From NCBI RefSeq assembly GCF_014638995.1, contig NZ_BMFR01000001.1:372001-436000 (forward strand): 64,000 nt of DNA. The letters are read 5' to 3'. Position numbers and translations under genes: made by a program. The notes under the pieces are model-generated. The model was not told where the DNA came from. It was given only the letters and a program-made list of their open reading frames with translations, and did no database searches. How positions within the stretch are numbered: position 1 is the stretch's first letter; each line of letters begins with the position of its first letter. The DNA is from Virgibacillus oceani. Its GTDB lineage: Bacteria; Bacillota; Bacilli; Bacillales; Amphibacillaceae. Positions 36,410-46,210 of the stretch are shown here, one piece after another.

Positions 36410-37471
36410 TTGGAGAAACTAAACAGCTTAAGAAAACAATTAGATTTAAAAAATTTAGATGCACTTATTATTACGAGCCCGATTAACCGTAGATATATTA
36501 CCGGTTTTACCGGGACTGCAGGTGTTGCAATCGTCGCAAAAAATGATGCCCGCTTTATTACAGATTTTCGTTACACAGAACAAGCGAACGATCAAGTAAA
36601 GGATTTTAAGGTCGTTGAACATAAACAATTGATAGTTCAGGAAATAAATGCCCAGTTAAACAATTTACATGCAACTAAAATCGGCTTTGAAAAAGAACAT
36701 ATGACATATGCCGCATTTGAACAATATAAAAAAGTAATCGATGGGGAGTTAATCCCAGTAAGTGGCCTGGTTGAAGAATTGCGCTTGATAAAATCAGCTG
36801 AGGAACTGTCAATATTAAAAAAAGCGGCTGAAATAGCTGATGCCGCTTACGTTCATATTCAAAAATATATTAAGCCTGGTGTAAAAGAAATTGACGTTTC
36901 AAACGAGCTTGAATTTTTCATGCGAAAACAAGGAGCAACTTCGTCCAGCTTCGATATTATTGTAGCTTCAGGAAACCGATCTGCACTGCCGCATGGAGTA
37001 GCATCAACAAAAGAAATCCAAAATGGAGAATTAGTAACATTGGATTATGGAGCACTTTATCAAGGTTACTGCTCAGATATAACCAGGACACTTGCTGTTG
37101 GTGAGATAAATGATGAACTAAGAACTATCTATAATACGGTACTGGAGGCGCAATTAAAAGGCGTTGAAGGGATCAAACCGGGGATTACTGGAAGAGAAGC
37201 TGATGCCCTAACCAGAGATTATATAACTGACAAGGGATATGGCGACTATTTTGGCCATTCAACCGGGCATGGTTTAGGGATGGAAGTTCATGAAAATCCA
37301 GGCTTATCTTACCGCTCAGAAACCGAGCTTAAAGCTGGAATGGTTGTGACCGTTGAACCAGGAATATACGTTCCGGGTGTAGGTGGATGCCGTATTGAGG
37401 ATGATATCGTCGTAACTGAAACTGGAAATGAGCGTTTAACATTTGCAGCTAAAGAGCTAATTCAATTATAA
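36410..37471 (+). CDS. yqhT: M24 Xaa-Pro aminopeptidase (YqhT)
   Basis: Cuts N-terminal residues preceding proline. 353 residues: creatinase/prolidase N-domain (about 1-125) and the pita-bread metal domain, with the ligands in L-D-Y-G-A-L, C-S-D-I-T-R-T, G-H-S-T-G-H-G-L-G, V-E-P-G-I-Y and I-E-D-D. TTG 36410 is preferred over ATG 36401 because the AAAGGGATGGAG Shine-Dalgarno covers the ATG. Directly upstream of efp, as in many Firmicutes. Confidence 0.94.
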   Translation: MEKLNSLRKQLDLKNLDALIITSPINRRYITGFTGTAGVAIVAKNDARFITDFRYTEQANDQVKDFKVVEHKQLIVQEINAQLNNLHATKIGFEKEHMTYAAFEQYKKVIDGELIPVSGLVEELRLIKSAEELSILKKAAEIADAAYVHIQKYIKPGVKEIDVSNELEFFMRKQGATSSSFDIIVASGNRSALPHGVASTKEIQNGELVTLDYGALYQGYCSDITRTLAVGEINDELRTIYNTVLEAQLKGVEGIKPGITGREADALTRDYITDKGYGDYFGHSTGHGLGMEVHENPGLSYRSETELKAGMVVTVEPGIYVPGVGGCRIEDDIVVTETGNERLTFAAKELIQL

Positions 37472-37516
37472 TAAGTTGTTGTGTTTTTAGAGGCTTATTT
37501 CAAGGAGGAATTTATT

Positions 37517-38074
37517 TTGATTTCGGTTAATGATTTTAAAACAGGACTTACAATTGAAGTAGATAATGATATCTGGCAGGTTTTGGAGTTCCAGCACGTG
37601 AAGCCTGGAAAAGGTGCTGCATTTGTCCGTTCAAAATTACGTAATTTAAGGAATGGTAACATTCAGGAAAAAACTTTTCGCGGTGGAGAAAAAGTTAGTA
37701 AGGCACATATCGAAAATCGAAAAATGCAATATTTATATGCTTCAGGCGATTCTCATGCGTTTATGGATACGAATACGTATGAACAGATTGAAATGCAAAC
37801 AAAGCAAATTGAAAATGAATTAAAATTTATGAAGGAAAACATGGAAGTATCAGTTATTACCTACGAAGGTGAAATTCTAGGTGTTGATTTGCCAAATAAC
37901 GTGGAGTTGACGGTTACTGAAACAGAGCCTGGAATTAAGGGAGATACTGCCAGCGGTGGAACAAAGCCCGCCACTTTGGAAACAGGACACATTGTTCAAG
38001 TACCGTTTTTTATTAATACTGGTGATGTTTTAGTAATTAATACATCTGATGGCAAGTATGTATCAAGAGCATAA
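37517..38074 (+). CDS. efp: Translation elongation factor P
   Basis: Rescues ribosomes stalled at polyproline. From TTG 37517 (AAGGAGG 8 bp before it) the protein has exactly 185 residues, starting [10 protein letters not shown]. The domain I loop K-P-G-K-G carries Lys32, the residue that receives the 5-aminopentanol modification in B. subtilis. A longer frame to 37481 lacks a ribosome-binding site. Confidence 0.97.
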   Translation: MISVNDFKTGLTIEVDNDIWQVLEFQHVKPGKGAAFVRSKLRNLRNGNIQEKTFRGGEKVSKAHIENRKMQYLYASGDSHAFMDTNTYEQIEMQTKQIENELKFMKENMEVSVITYEGEILGVDLPNNVELTVTETEPGIKGDTASGGTKPATLETGHIVQVPFFINTGDVLVINTSDGKYVSRA

Positions 38075-38097
38075 TTCAGTTAGAAATTATTATTAAG

Positions 38098-38135
38098 GAA
38101 AGTCCCGCATTATAAGGGACTTTCCTTTATTTTTT
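38098..38135 (+). terminator. Terminator after efp
   Basis: GGAAAGTCCC/GGGACTTTCC stem followed by a T-rich tract. Confidence 0.85.
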
Positions 38136-38318
38136 TCCTCTTCTAGAAAACTATAAAATTTGAATGCTGTGGATAATTGAACTACAGCATCCGCCACGTC
38201 CATCTCTGGCGTCAAGCGACTGATGGACTTCGCTTTTCCTTACTTACCTCCGTTATATCCCCAATAGCTTCGCTTAATTTTTACTGCTTTACAAACCTAT
38301 CATAATCCCGCATATCTA
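38136..38318. other. Intergenic region before spoIIIA with a structured segment
   Basis: No gene seen; B. subtilis yqhV is absent. A GC-richer patch (about 38178-38235) has the inverted repeat GTCCATC/GATGGAC (38198-38204 with 38222-38228) and may be a fragment of a dispersed repeat. Confidence 0.45.
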
Positions 38319-38347
38319 GTCATAAAATGTTCTGCCAATCATACATT
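38319..38347 (+). promoter_or_regulatory. Sigma-E-type promoter of spoIIIA
   Basis: CATACATT at 38340-38347 matches the sigma-E -10 (CATACANT) and GTCATAA (38319-38325) lies 14 bp before it as the -35 (KMATATT-like). spoIIIA is a known sigma-E operon in the mother cell. Confidence 0.7.
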
Positions 38348-38379
38348 ATAGTAAAGCTATTAAAAGGTGTGGACATGCT

Positions 38380-39360
38380 ATGGAGGAAATTCTTCGTTTA
38401 TTTCCCGATAAAATAAAACAGTTAATAAAATTCAAAATCAACGAAAGATGGGATGTTTTACAGGAAATACGTTTTCGTCTAAATCGTCCGATAGAATTAA
38501 TATTTGATAATAACAAAATAGAATGGATAAAACAAACTGTTCCAGACAGAAAAGATAGTACGTATGTACTTAATCAAATAAGCCAATTTTCACTTTACCG
38601 TATGGAAGATGAATTACGTGAAGGATACGTAACACTTGAAGGCGGTCATCGAGTTGGACTTGCTGGAAAGGTGAATACATTAAACGGTGCTGTTAAAGCC
38701 ATTCAGCATATTACCTTTTTTAATATTAGAATTGCCAAAGAAAAAATTGGAGCTGCGTCATCTGTACTTCCCTATATATACAAACGCAAGTACCTTAATA
38801 CGTTAATAGTTGGTCCGCCACAAACTGGTAAGACAACGATTATACGTGATATGACACGTCTGATTGCAACCGGGTGGCGTGATGTATCAGCAAAAAAAGT
38901 TGCAGTTATAGATGAAAGGTCGGAAATTGGCGGATCATTAAAAGGGCTCCCGCAGCATAATTTGGGATTAAGGTCTGATGTGATGGATGCGTGTCCGAAA
39001 GCAGAGGGTATGATGATGATGATTAGGTCAATGTCACCTGATGTTTTGGTTGTAGATGAGATAGGCAGCTATAAAGATGTACAGGCTTTGATGGAGGCAA
39101 TACATGCTGGTGTAGTCGTGATCTGTACAATTCATGGCGAGAGCATAGAAGAGCTGAAGAAAAGACCATCTTTATTGGAGCTATTTCAACATAACGTATT
39201 TGGTCGAATTATCGTTTTGGATAAGCATTCCGTACCAGGACATATAAGCAGTATTTATGATCAAAAGCAGGATAATATATTTCATAAAGTCGAGGTGACT
39301 CCGGATGAAGTGGGTTGGAGTACTTCTTTTCATAGGCACAACAACCTGGATAGGTTTTGA
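38380..39360 (+). CDS. spoIIIAA: Stage III sporulation ATPase SpoIIIAA
   Basis: Secretion-type ATPase of the SpoIIIA-SpoIIQ feeding-tube complex made in the mother cell around the forespore. 326 residues, Walker A G-P-P-Q-T-G-K-T-T at 145-153, Walker B V-L-V-V-D-E-I-G and an Asp-rich arginine-finger region between. Overlaps spoIIIAB by 56 bp. Confidence 0.96.
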   Translation: MEEILRLFPDKIKQLIKFKINERWDVLQEIRFRLNRPIELIFDNNKIEWIKQTVPDRKDSTYVLNQISQFSLYRMEDELREGYVTLEGGHRVGLAGKVNTLNGAVKAIQHITFFNIRIAKEKIGAASSVLPYIYKRKYLNTLIVGPPQTGKTTIIRDMTRLIATGWRDVSAKKVAVIDERSEIGGSLKGLPQHNLGLRSDVMDACPKAEGMMMMIRSMSPDVLVVDEIGSYKDVQALMEAIHAGVVVICTIHGESIEELKKRPSLLELFQHNVFGRIIVLDKHSVPGHISSIYDQKQDNIFHKVEVTPDEVGWSTSFHRHNNLDRF

Positions 39361-39817
39361 AATTAGCAAAAGACTGAACAACAGGCCAAAGCAAATAAGA
39401 CAGTTAAAGAATGCATTACAAATATTAGAAGCCGAAATTTTATATAGTCAATTATCATTAAAGGATGCATTTGAAACAATTGCCAGCCAGATACCCCAAC
39501 CGTCTCAATCATTTTTCAAGTCATTAAGTGACGGCATGCAAAAAAGCGGTACGGATCTATCAAATTTATGGAAAAAAAGGATAGATAAGTTTATGAAAGA
39601 ATCCGCATTAGGAAATAACGAAAAAGAAATTTTGCTTCAGTTTGGTCAGACGCTTGGTCAACATGATTTCATCCAGCAGCAAAAACATATACAGCTTACA
39701 GTCAGTCATCTTAATCGAGAATTAGAAGAGGCAAGGGACAATCAATATAAATATAGCAAAATGGCAAAAAGCTTAGGATTTTTATGTGGACTATTTATTG
39801 TATTATTACTGATTTAA
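39305..39817 (+). CDS. spoIIIAB: Stage III sporulation protein SpoIIIAB
   Basis: GspF-like membrane protein of the SpoIIIA complex. 170 residues, hydrophobic N-terminal helix (about 3-18), helical soluble middle with L-E-A-E-I-L-Y-S-Q-L, and C-terminal membrane helix (about 153-170). ATG 39305 within spoIIIAA, same overlap as in other Bacillaceae. Confidence 0.94.
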   Translation: MKWVGVLLFIGTTTWIGFEISKRLNNRPKQIRQLKNALQILEAEILYSQLSLKDAFETIASQIPQPSQSFFKSLSDGMQKSGTDLSNLWKKRIDKFMKESALGNNEKEILLQFGQTLGQHDFIQQQKHIQLTVSHLNRELEEARDNQYKYSKMAKSLGFLCGLFIVLLLI

Positions 39818-39844
39818 CTGATTAAGAGTGAAAGGGGTACATCC

Positions 39845-40051
39845 ATGCTGACTGATGCATCCATCTTATTTCAAATAGCTGGTATTGGAATTATTGTCGC
39901 GATTATTCATACAATCTTAAAGCAAATGGGGAAAGAAGAAATAGCCCAATTTGCAACACTTGTTGGATTTATAATTGTTCTGCTTATTGTTATTAACGGT
40001 TTGTCAGATTTATTTCAGCAGATAAAATCTGTATTCCTTTTTCAGGGGTAA
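39845..40051 (+). CDS. spoIIIAC: Stage III sporulation protein SpoIIIAC
   Basis: 68 residues, two membrane helices (about 7-25 and 36-56) with the family motif L-K-Q-M-G-K-E-E-I-A-Q between them. Subunit of the SpoIIIA complex membrane platform. GAAAGGGG ribosome-binding site. Confidence 0.94.
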   Translation: MLTDASILFQIAGIGIIVAIIHTILKQMGKEEIAQFATLVGFIIVLLIVINGLSDLFQQIKSVFLFQG

Positions 40052-40057
40052 TCGTAT

Positions 40058-40450
40058 ATGGACATCATACAAATTGTTGTTCTAGGAATTGTTGCAAGTA
40101 TTTTATTCATCATATTAAAGGATCAAAATGCATCATTTGCTTTCTTTCTTATAGTAATTACTGGAATTATCATCTTTTTAGCAATCATCCGGCAAATCGG
40201 TACAATATTTCAATTAATTGAATCGTTGGGTGAAAAAGCTAATATCGATGGGATGTATATGAAAACAATTTTAAAAATTATTGGCATTGCCTATATTGCC
40301 GAACTTGGTGCCAATATAACAAAAGATGCCGGGTTAGAAGCGGTGGCAGCAAAGATAGAACTTGCTGGCAAGGTTTTTATCCTGTTACTCGCTATTCCAA
40401 TCATAACTGCTGTCATAGAAGCTATTCTGAACTTTTTACCTGTCACATAA
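40058..40450 (+). CDS. spoIIIAD: Stage III sporulation protein SpoIIIAD
   Basis: 130 residues, four hydrophobic segments; conserved K-I-I-G-I-A-Y-I-A-E-L-G-A-N-I-T-K-D-A-G. Related in fold to SpoIIIAC and to type III export membrane proteins. Six bases after spoIIIAC. Confidence 0.95.
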   Translation: MDIIQIVVLGIVASILFIILKDQNASFAFFLIVITGIIIFLAIIRQIGTIFQLIESLGEKANIDGMYMKTILKIIGIAYIAELGANITKDAGLEAVAAKIELAGKVFILLLAIPIITAVIEAILNFLPVT

Positions 40451-40486
40451 TCAAGCAACTTATCTGAAAGGGGTACATGTAGGTGA

Positions 40487-41671
40487 ATGAAACGACTTAA
40501 ACAATCAATTGGCGGTGTCCTGTTCATTCTGATTTTACTCTTTTCCTCCCAGACAACTGTTTCCGCTGCAGTTCAAATTGATAATAAGGATCTTGAAACT
40601 AGCATATTGGATGGAATCTCCCTAGATGGAATACAAAGGCATTGGAATGGACTTGTTGAAGAATATGGTGGTTATATTCCAGAACTTGAAAAAACCAGTT
40701 TAATTGAATTTATTAAGGAAAACGGGTCCTTCTCATTGAAAGATACATTCCGCGGAATCTTAGAGTACTTATTTCACGAGATTATTCTCAATGGAAAATT
40801 ACTTGGATTATTGTTGATGCTAACGTTATTCTCGGTGCTGTTACAAACGATGCATACAGCTTTTGAACGGAATGCTGTCAGTAAAATAGCGTATTTTGTT
40901 GTTTACCTTGTATTAATCTACTTAGCTTTAAATAGTTTTTATTTGGCATTCACCTATACAAAAGATGCTATTGATTCGATGAGCCACTTTTTAATAGCAT
41001 TGCTTCCATTAATTTTAGGACTGATGGCTTCATTTGGAAATGTGATTACTGTTTCATTTTTTCACCCAATTATAGTTGTACTTATTTATGCTAGCGGTGT
41101 TATTGTTTCAAAATTTATTCTGCCGCTGTTATTTCTATCAGCGTTATTATTAATTGTCAGTACATTGAATGAGAATTACAAAGTGACACATTTGGCAAAT
41201 TTGTTTAAAACTGTGAGTTTAGGAGTGCTTGGTGTTTTTTTAACCATTTTCCTTGGAGTTATGTCTGTTCAAGGGGCTGCCAGTGCTATTCAGGATGGGG
41301 TGGCTATGAAGACCGCGAAATTCGTTACGGGAAATTTTATTCCAATCGTTGGAAGAACGTTTACAGACGCTGCCGATACAATTTTAAGTGCTTCATTATT
41401 GTTGAAAAATGCAGTCGGTATTGTCGGTTTACTCATAATTGTATTTCTAGCAATTTTTCCTGCAATTAAGATTTTTGCAATTGCATTTATTTATAAAATT
41501 GCTGCAGCTGTATTGCAGCCTATCGGTGATGGACCAATCATAACAAGTTTATCTATTATTAGTAAACATATCATATTCATATTAGCAGCACTTTTGGCGG
41601 TAACATTAATGTTTTTTTTGGCGATCGTAATACTTGTTGTGGCTGGGAATATTACATTACTGCTGCGCTAA
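40487..41671 (+). CDS. spoIIIAE: Stage III sporulation protein SpoIIIAE
   Basis: 394 residues with a cleavable-looking signal sequence (about 1-27, ending V-S-A-A), an extracytoplasmic stretch, then about seven or eight membrane helices. Largest membrane subunit of the complex. The start lies in GTGAATGAAACG; a GTG at 40482 (V-N-E-T) is out of this frame. GAAAGGGG upstream. Confidence 0.94.
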   Translation: MKRLKQSIGGVLFILILLFSSQTTVSAAVQIDNKDLETSILDGISLDGIQRHWNGLVEEYGGYIPELEKTSLIEFIKENGSFSLKDTFRGILEYLFHEIILNGKLLGLLLMLTLFSVLLQTMHTAFERNAVSKIAYFVVYLVLIYLALNSFYLAFTYTKDAIDSMSHFLIALLPLILGLMASFGNVITVSFFHPIIVVLIYASGVIVSKFILPLLFLSALLLIVSTLNENYKVTHLANLFKTVSLGVLGVFLTIFLGVMSVQGAASAIQDGVAMKTAKFVTGNFIPIVGRTFTDAADTILSASLLLKNAVGIVGLLIIVFLAIFPAIKIFAIAFIYKIAAAVLQPIGDGPIITSLSIISKHIIFILAALLAVTLMFFLAIVILVVAGNITLLLR

Positions 41672-41682
41672 GGAGGGTACGA

Positions 41683-42312
41683 ATGGATGCGCTTATACAA
41701 TGGGCAACACAAATTGTTGTATTTTTACTATTAGCTATGGTGATTGATCTCCTTATTCCGGCAAATGTTATGAAAAAATATATTAAATTAGTTGTTGGAT
41801 TAATTCTGATATTAATCTTTTTAAAACCAATATTTTTTTTGTTTGATATCAATATTCAACAAGCATTGGAAACGTCCTTTCAGCAGCTGACTCAGGCAGA
41901 AGCAAATCCTGAAAGAATAGAAAATTCCATTGAAATGCAAAAAAATGAAATAGAAGACTCTCAAACTGCATATATTTTAGAAGAAGCGGTTGTCCTACTG
42001 AAAGATCAAGCACAAAACCCACTACTCGAGGGGTATCAGGCAGAGATCACGGATATCAAGTTTCTGTTTAAAAAGGGTGAAAAACCTACATATGATGGAA
42101 AGGGACTTGAGGAGGTCATTGTACATCTCAGAGAAAACGAAAATGAGAAGGGAGAAGTGAATACAGTTGAAACGGTTGAAATTAATACAGATCGTCCAGT
42201 GACAGAAGAGGACAAAGAGCATAATACAAAAGGAATTAAAGCATTATTGGGGGATGTGTGGGAAATTGATAAAGAAAAGGTAACACTCATATGGGAGGGA
42301 GAAGCACCTTGA
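41683..42312 (+). CDS. spoIIIAF: Stage III sporulation protein SpoIIIAF
   Basis: 209 residues with two N-terminal membrane helices (about 8-24 and 31-50) and a soluble ring-building-like domain. Overlaps spoIIIAG by 4 bp. AAGGAGGG ribosome-binding site. Confidence 0.93.
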   Translation: MDALIQWATQIVVFLLLAMVIDLLIPANVMKKYIKLVVGLILILIFLKPIFFLFDINIQQALETSFQQLTQAEANPERIENSIEMQKNEIEDSQTAYILEEAVVLLKDQAQNPLLEGYQAEITDIKFLFKKGEKPTYDGKGLEEVIVHLRENENEKGEVNTVETVEINTDRPVTEEDKEHNTKGIKALLGDVWEIDKEKVTLIWEGEAP

Positions 42313-42947
42313 AGCAAAAACTAAAAGAATTCTTCAAAGAAAAAAAGGTAGATAGTAAGATACGACATCCATCGAAAAAAACTGGATACTTGATTGTCAT
42401 AGGTTTGATCGGACTGCTTCTGCTAATTCTCAGTAATGTGTTTTCTACATCCCAAAACGAAGGGCAGCAGGAGGTTGCGCCGGTTAAACAAGCTACTGAA
42501 GGAAAGACTGCAGGCGCGTTTTCTGAAAAAAAATCAACTACTTCGAACGTAAGTGAACTTGAAGGAAGCTACGAAAAGGATTTACAGGAAATGTTAGAGA
42601 AAATTCAAGGTGTATCAGAGGTAGAAGTAATGGTGAATCTTGACTCAACTAAAGTAAAAGTATATGAAAAAAATTTAATTACTGGTCAGCAGGTTACAGA
42701 TGAGGAAGATAAAACAGGCGGCACTAGAAAAATAGAAGATAGTACCAAGGAAACACAAGTTGTCCTAGTAAGACAAGGAGATAAAGAGGTGCCTTTATTA
42801 ATACAAACAAAAAAGCCGGAAGTAAGAGGGGTATTTGTTGTTGCAAAAGGCGTAGATCATGCAACAGTAAAAAAGTGGGTGATAGAAGCTGTATCTAGAG
42901 TACTTGATGTTCCAACACATAGGGTTTCTGTAATGCCTAAAAATTAA
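42309..42947 (+). CDS. spoIIIAG: Stage III sporulation protein SpoIIIAG
   Basis: Forms the large ring of the feeding-tube complex in the intermembrane space. From TTG 42309 (GGGAGGGAG 6 bp before) the protein has 212 residues: basic N-terminus, one membrane helix (about 27-45) and a ring-building-motif domain with an inserted, charged segment (D-E-E-D-K-T-G-G-T-R-K). V-S-E-V-E-V-M-V-N and a late V-S-V-M-P dipeptide strand are typical. Confidence 0.95.
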   Translation: MKQKLKEFFKEKKVDSKIRHPSKKTGYLIVIGLIGLLLLILSNVFSTSQNEGQQEVAPVKQATEGKTAGAFSEKKSTTSNVSELEGSYEKDLQEMLEKIQGVSEVEVMVNLDSTKVKVYEKNLITGQQVTDEEDKTGGTRKIEDSTKETQVVLVRQGDKEVPLLIQTKKPEVRGVFVVAKGVDHATVKKWVIEAVSRVLDVPTHRVSVMPKN

Positions 42948-42960
42948 GGAGGATGTAAAA

Positions 42961-43518
42961 ATGCTAAAAAAACAAACGGTTTGGTTATTAACAATGCTCA
43001 GTTTGATGATTGTGCTAAGTGTCTATTATTTAACTTCCCCGGATAGCGGTGATCTTGCATATGGTGTAAATGATGGACAGGATGAATCGGAAGAAACGGC
43101 TGCAAATGATGCTGCTGAAACTGAAAATGGTGCAAGTGTAGATGAAATTGCAAATGCATCTGAGGATCAGTTCTTTACAACTGTCCGAATGGAATTACAG
43201 GATAAGCGCAGTGAGGCGAAAGAACGATTAAATGAAGTGGTAGCTTCAAGTACAGCATCTACAGAAGAAAAAAACAAAGCATATGATGATATTGCCGCAA
43301 TTGAAAGCCGTTCAACGAAGGAAACTATTTTAGAAAAATCGATTTTAGATTCATCGGAATATCAAGATGTATTGGTTCGCTGGGAAGATGGCAAAGTCTT
43401 TGTTCATGTGAAGGCTGACGAGCTATCCAAAACAGCAGCTAATAACATTATGCAGTTAGTTAGGGATGAATTTGGAGACATTAGAGTAAATGTAGATTTC
43501 CAGCATCCAGAAAGCTAA
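42961..43518 (+). CDS. spoIIIAH: Stage III sporulation protein SpoIIIAH
   Basis: Partner of forespore SpoIIQ across the two membranes. 185 residues: one membrane helix (about 6-24), an acidic linker, and a YscJ/FliF-like domain (about 65-180) with F-F-T-T-V-R-M-E-L-Q and R-V-N-V-D-F. Last gene of the operon; terminator behind. Confidence 0.94.
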   Translation: MLKKQTVWLLTMLSLMIVLSVYYLTSPDSGDLAYGVNDGQDESEETAANDAAETENGASVDEIANASEDQFFTTVRMELQDKRSEAKERLNEVVASSTASTEEKNKAYDDIAAIESRSTKETILEKSILDSSEYQDVLVRWEDGKVFVHVKADELSKTAANNIMQLVRDEFGDIRVNVDFQHPES

Positions 43519-43537
43519 AATAATATAAATGCTGCAG

Positions 43538-43571
43538 AACTCTTATCTGTTTTAGATAGGAGTTTTATTTT
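43538..43571 (+). terminator. Terminator after spoIIIAH
   Basis: AACTCTTATCT/AGATAGGAGTT stem with one wobble and T-run. Confidence 0.85.
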
Positions 43572-43670
43572 GGTATAAAAATATATTAGTTAAACCATTC
43601 GCATTGAAGGTACGACACTGGTATAATAATAAGTTGAAAACGTTTTACATAGTTATATTCACGTTAAGGG

Positions 43671-43732
43671 TTGATGTTTTGTTTATATTTATCGTAAAAT
43701 GTTAAGAGGAGTTATTAGTACCTGTTATTAAT
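43671..43732 (+). promoter_or_regulatory. accB promoter with FapR-like operator
   Basis: TTGATG (43671-43676), 18 bp, TAAAAT (43695-43700). Just after the expected start point lies TTAGTACCTGTTATTAA (43715-43731), which matches the FapR box TTAGTACCTGATACTAA at 15 of 17 positions. Binding there would block transcription until malonyl-CoA releases FapR. Confidence 0.7.
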
Positions 43733-43759
43733 TTGTATTAAACTGAAGGGGTGCAACGT

Positions 43760-44260
43760 ATGTTAAAAGTACAAGAAATTCGCGAATTAATTAAACTTAT
43801 TGATCAATCATCCATTGATGAATTCACTTACGAAACAAATGGTACGACTGTGTCCATGAAAAAAGCAAGTGAAAATGCTGGAGCTAAACCAGTTAAGAGG
43901 GTTGAAACAGTAGAACAGCCGGTGGAAACTATTAAAACGGAAGAACCGAAAGTCACAGTACCTGCAGATGAATCAAAGGCGGTTGCTGGTGAGCCGGAAA
44001 ACACAGCTACAGTGGATTATGACTATGAAATTGTGTCTCCGATGGTAGGAACGCTTTATAGTGCTGCTTCACCTGAGGCAGATTCATATGTGCAAAAAGG
44101 TAGCAAAGTTCAAAAAGATACGGTCGTATGTATCGTAGAAGCAATGAAATTATTTAATGAGATTGAAGCAGAAGTCAACGGTGAAATCGTTGAAATATTA
44201 GTGGAAGATGGCGAATTGGTAGAATATGGTCAACCACTATTTAGAGTAAAGACTAAATAA
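43760..44260 (+). CDS. accB: Biotin carboxyl carrier protein of acetyl-CoA carboxylase
   Basis: Carries carboxybiotin between carboxylase and transferase for malonyl-CoA synthesis. From ATG 43760 the protein has 166 residues: N-terminal helix region, an acidic Pro/Glu/Val linker (about 40-85), and a biotinyl domain with E-A-M-K-L-F-N-E-I, biotinylated Lys130. GAAGGGGTG precedes the start. Followed at 12 bp by accC. Confidence 0.96.
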   Translation: MLKVQEIRELIKLIDQSSIDEFTYETNGTTVSMKKASENAGAKPVKRVETVEQPVETIKTEEPKVTVPADESKAVAGEPENTATVDYDYEIVSPMVGTLYSAASPEADSYVQKGSKVQKDTVVCIVEAMKLFNEIEAEVNGEIVEILVEDGELVEYGQPLFRVKTK

Positions 44261-44272
44261 GGGGTGTAAAGT

Positions 44273-45631
44273 GTGATTAAAAAACTGTTAATTGCCAACA
44301 GAGGGGAAATTGCTGTTCGAATAATCCGTGCATGTAAGGAAATGGATATTGAGACAGTTGCTGTTTATTCGGAAGCTGATAAAGATTCGTTACACGTCCA
44401 ATTAGCAGATGAGGCATATTGTATAGGTCCAAAGTTAAGTAAAGATAGTTACCTTAATTTCACAAATATAATGAGTGTTGCTACATTAACTGATGTTGAT
44501 GCTATTCATCCAGGTTATGGGTTTTTAGCTGAAAACGCGGACTTTGCTGAGATCTGTAAAGCATGTAATGTTACCTTTGTAGGTCCTACCCCGCAAGCAA
44601 TTCAAAAAATGGGAATAAAAGACGTAGCCAGGGAAACGATGAAGGAAGCAAATGTCCCAATCGTTCCGGGTTCTGAAGGTATTATAAATAGTGAAGAAGA
44701 AGCAATTTCAATAGCTGAAGAAATCGGATATCCAGTTATCATCAAAGCAACTGCTGGTGGAGGCGGTAAGGGTATTCGCGTTGCAAAATCAGAAGAAGAT
44801 TTAATAAAAGGTATCCGTATTACCCAAAAAGAGGCCGAAACTGCATTTGGAAATCCGGGTGTTTATATTGAGAAATTTATTGAGGATTTCCGGCATGTAG
44901 AAATCCAAGTATTGGCCGATCAGCATGGAAACGTAATCCATTTAGGAGAGCGTGATTGTACAATACAACGCAGATTACAAAAGCTAGTTGAAGAAACTCC
45001 TTCTCCTGCGCTGACTCCAGAAATTCGTGCGAAAATGGGAGAAGCTGCTGTTAAAGCTGCTAAAGCCGTTGATTATGTAGGTGCTGGAACAATTGAATTT
45101 ATCTTTGACCGAACAAGTAAATCGTTTTATTTTATGGAAATGAATACGCGTATTCAGGTTGAGCATCCAGTCACCGAGATGGTTACAGGAGTCGATTTAA
45201 TTAAAGAACAAATTAAAATCGCAAACAATGAACCGTTGCAGATTAAACAAGATGAAGTTGAAATCGAAGGTGCGGCAATCGAATGTAGAGTTAACGCTGA
45301 GAATCCATTTAAAAACTTTATGCCTTCACCCGGTAAAATTGAAATGTATTTACCACCAGGTGGATTAGGAGTTAGAATAGACTCAAGCGCATATTCCGGA
45401 TATTCTATACCGCCATATTATGATTCAATGATTGCCAAATTAATTACGTACGCCCCAACAAGGGAAGAGGCAATTAGCCGAATGAAACGTGCATTGGATG
45501 AATTCGTTGTTGATGGAGTTTATACCACTATTCCATTTCACCGATTAATTATGGATCACGATGTTTTTGTTAAGGGTGACTTTAATACTAAATTTCTCGA
45601 AGAAAATCCGATAGTGGAATCAAACGACTAA
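44273..45631 (+). CDS. accC: Biotin carboxylase of acetyl-CoA carboxylase
   Basis: ATP-grasp enzyme that carboxylates biotin on AccB. 452 residues; ATP loop [23 protein letters not shown] in the N-domain, [14 protein letters not shown] in the active site. GTG start with AAGGGGTG upstream. Confidence 0.97.
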   Translation: MIKKLLIANRGEIAVRIIRACKEMDIETVAVYSEADKDSLHVQLADEAYCIGPKLSKDSYLNFTNIMSVATLTDVDAIHPGYGFLAENADFAEICKACNVTFVGPTPQAIQKMGIKDVARETMKEANVPIVPGSEGIINSEEEAISIAEEIGYPVIIKATAGGGGKGIRVAKSEEDLIKGIRITQKEAETAFGNPGVYIEKFIEDFRHVEIQVLADQHGNVIHLGERDCTIQRRLQKLVEETPSPALTPEIRAKMGEAAVKAAKAVDYVGAGTIEFIFDRTSKSFYFMEMNTRIQVEHPVTEMVTGVDLIKEQIKIANNEPLQIKQDEVEIEGAAIECRVNAENPFKNFMPSPGKIEMYLPPGGLGVRIDSSAYSGYSIPPYYDSMIAKLITYAPTREEAISRMKRALDEFVVDGVYTTIPFHRLIMDHDVFVKGDFNTKFLEENPIVESND

Positions 45632-45647
45632 AAGGAGCGTGAGAAGT

Positions 45648-46046
45648 ATGAGTGATCAACCTTTGTTAAACGTAAGTGATGATACAAGCCTAGGCAAAGT
45701 TGAAATTGCACCTGAAGTGATTGAAGTTATTACAGGAATCGCCGCTTCAGAAGTAGAAGAACTTTCATCAATGCGTGGAAATTTTGCCACTGGTGTTGTA
45801 GAAAGATTTGGAAAAAAGTCTCACGGAAAAGGTGTCAAGGTAGAATTAACTGATAATGGTATACTAATTGATCTGTACGTCGTATTAAATTATGGCGTTT
45901 CCATTCCGCAAGTTGCACAAAAGCTGCAAACTAATATAAGACAAACATTAAAAAACATGACAGCACTTGAAATTGATGAAATAAATGTTCATGTTGTTGG
46001 TGTTCAAATGGATGTTCAAGACAATTCAGAAGAAAAATATGAATAA
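45648..46046 (+). CDS. yqhY: Asp23/Gls24 family protein YqhY
   Basis: 132 residues of the Asp23 (alkaline shock) family: G-K-V-E-I-A-P-E-V-I-E-V-I-T-G-I-A at the start and Y-G-V-S-I-P-Q-V-A later. In B. subtilis yqhY deletion leads to suppressors in acc genes, so its place right after accBC suggests control of acetyl-CoA carboxylase. ATG 45648 behind AAAGGAGCG. Confidence 0.93.
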   Translation: MSDQPLLNVSDDTSLGKVEIAPEVIEVITGIAASEVEELSSMRGNFATGVVERFGKKSHGKGVKVELTDNGILIDLYVVLNYGVSIPQVAQKLQTNIRQTLKNMTALEIDEINVHVVGVQMDVQDNSEEKYE

Positions 46047-46049
46047 TCT

Positions 46050-46086
46050 CAAGGTCAAAAGAATTCCATTCTTTTGACCTTGATTG
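46050..46086 (+). terminator. Terminator-like hairpin after yqhY
   Basis: 15-bp stem CAAGGTCAAAAGAAT/ATTCTTTTGACCTTG; the right arm itself supplies most of the Ts. Confidence 0.65.
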
Positions 46087-46210
46087 CTTTCAAGTTGAAT
46101 ATAATTTCCCGCTCTAATAGGGTGCGGTCTCATTGTAGCTTTGCATACTTAATCATGTTATTATTTGAAGGAGATATTATAATAGTAGATTTTTTAAAGG
46201 AGTCAAGTTA

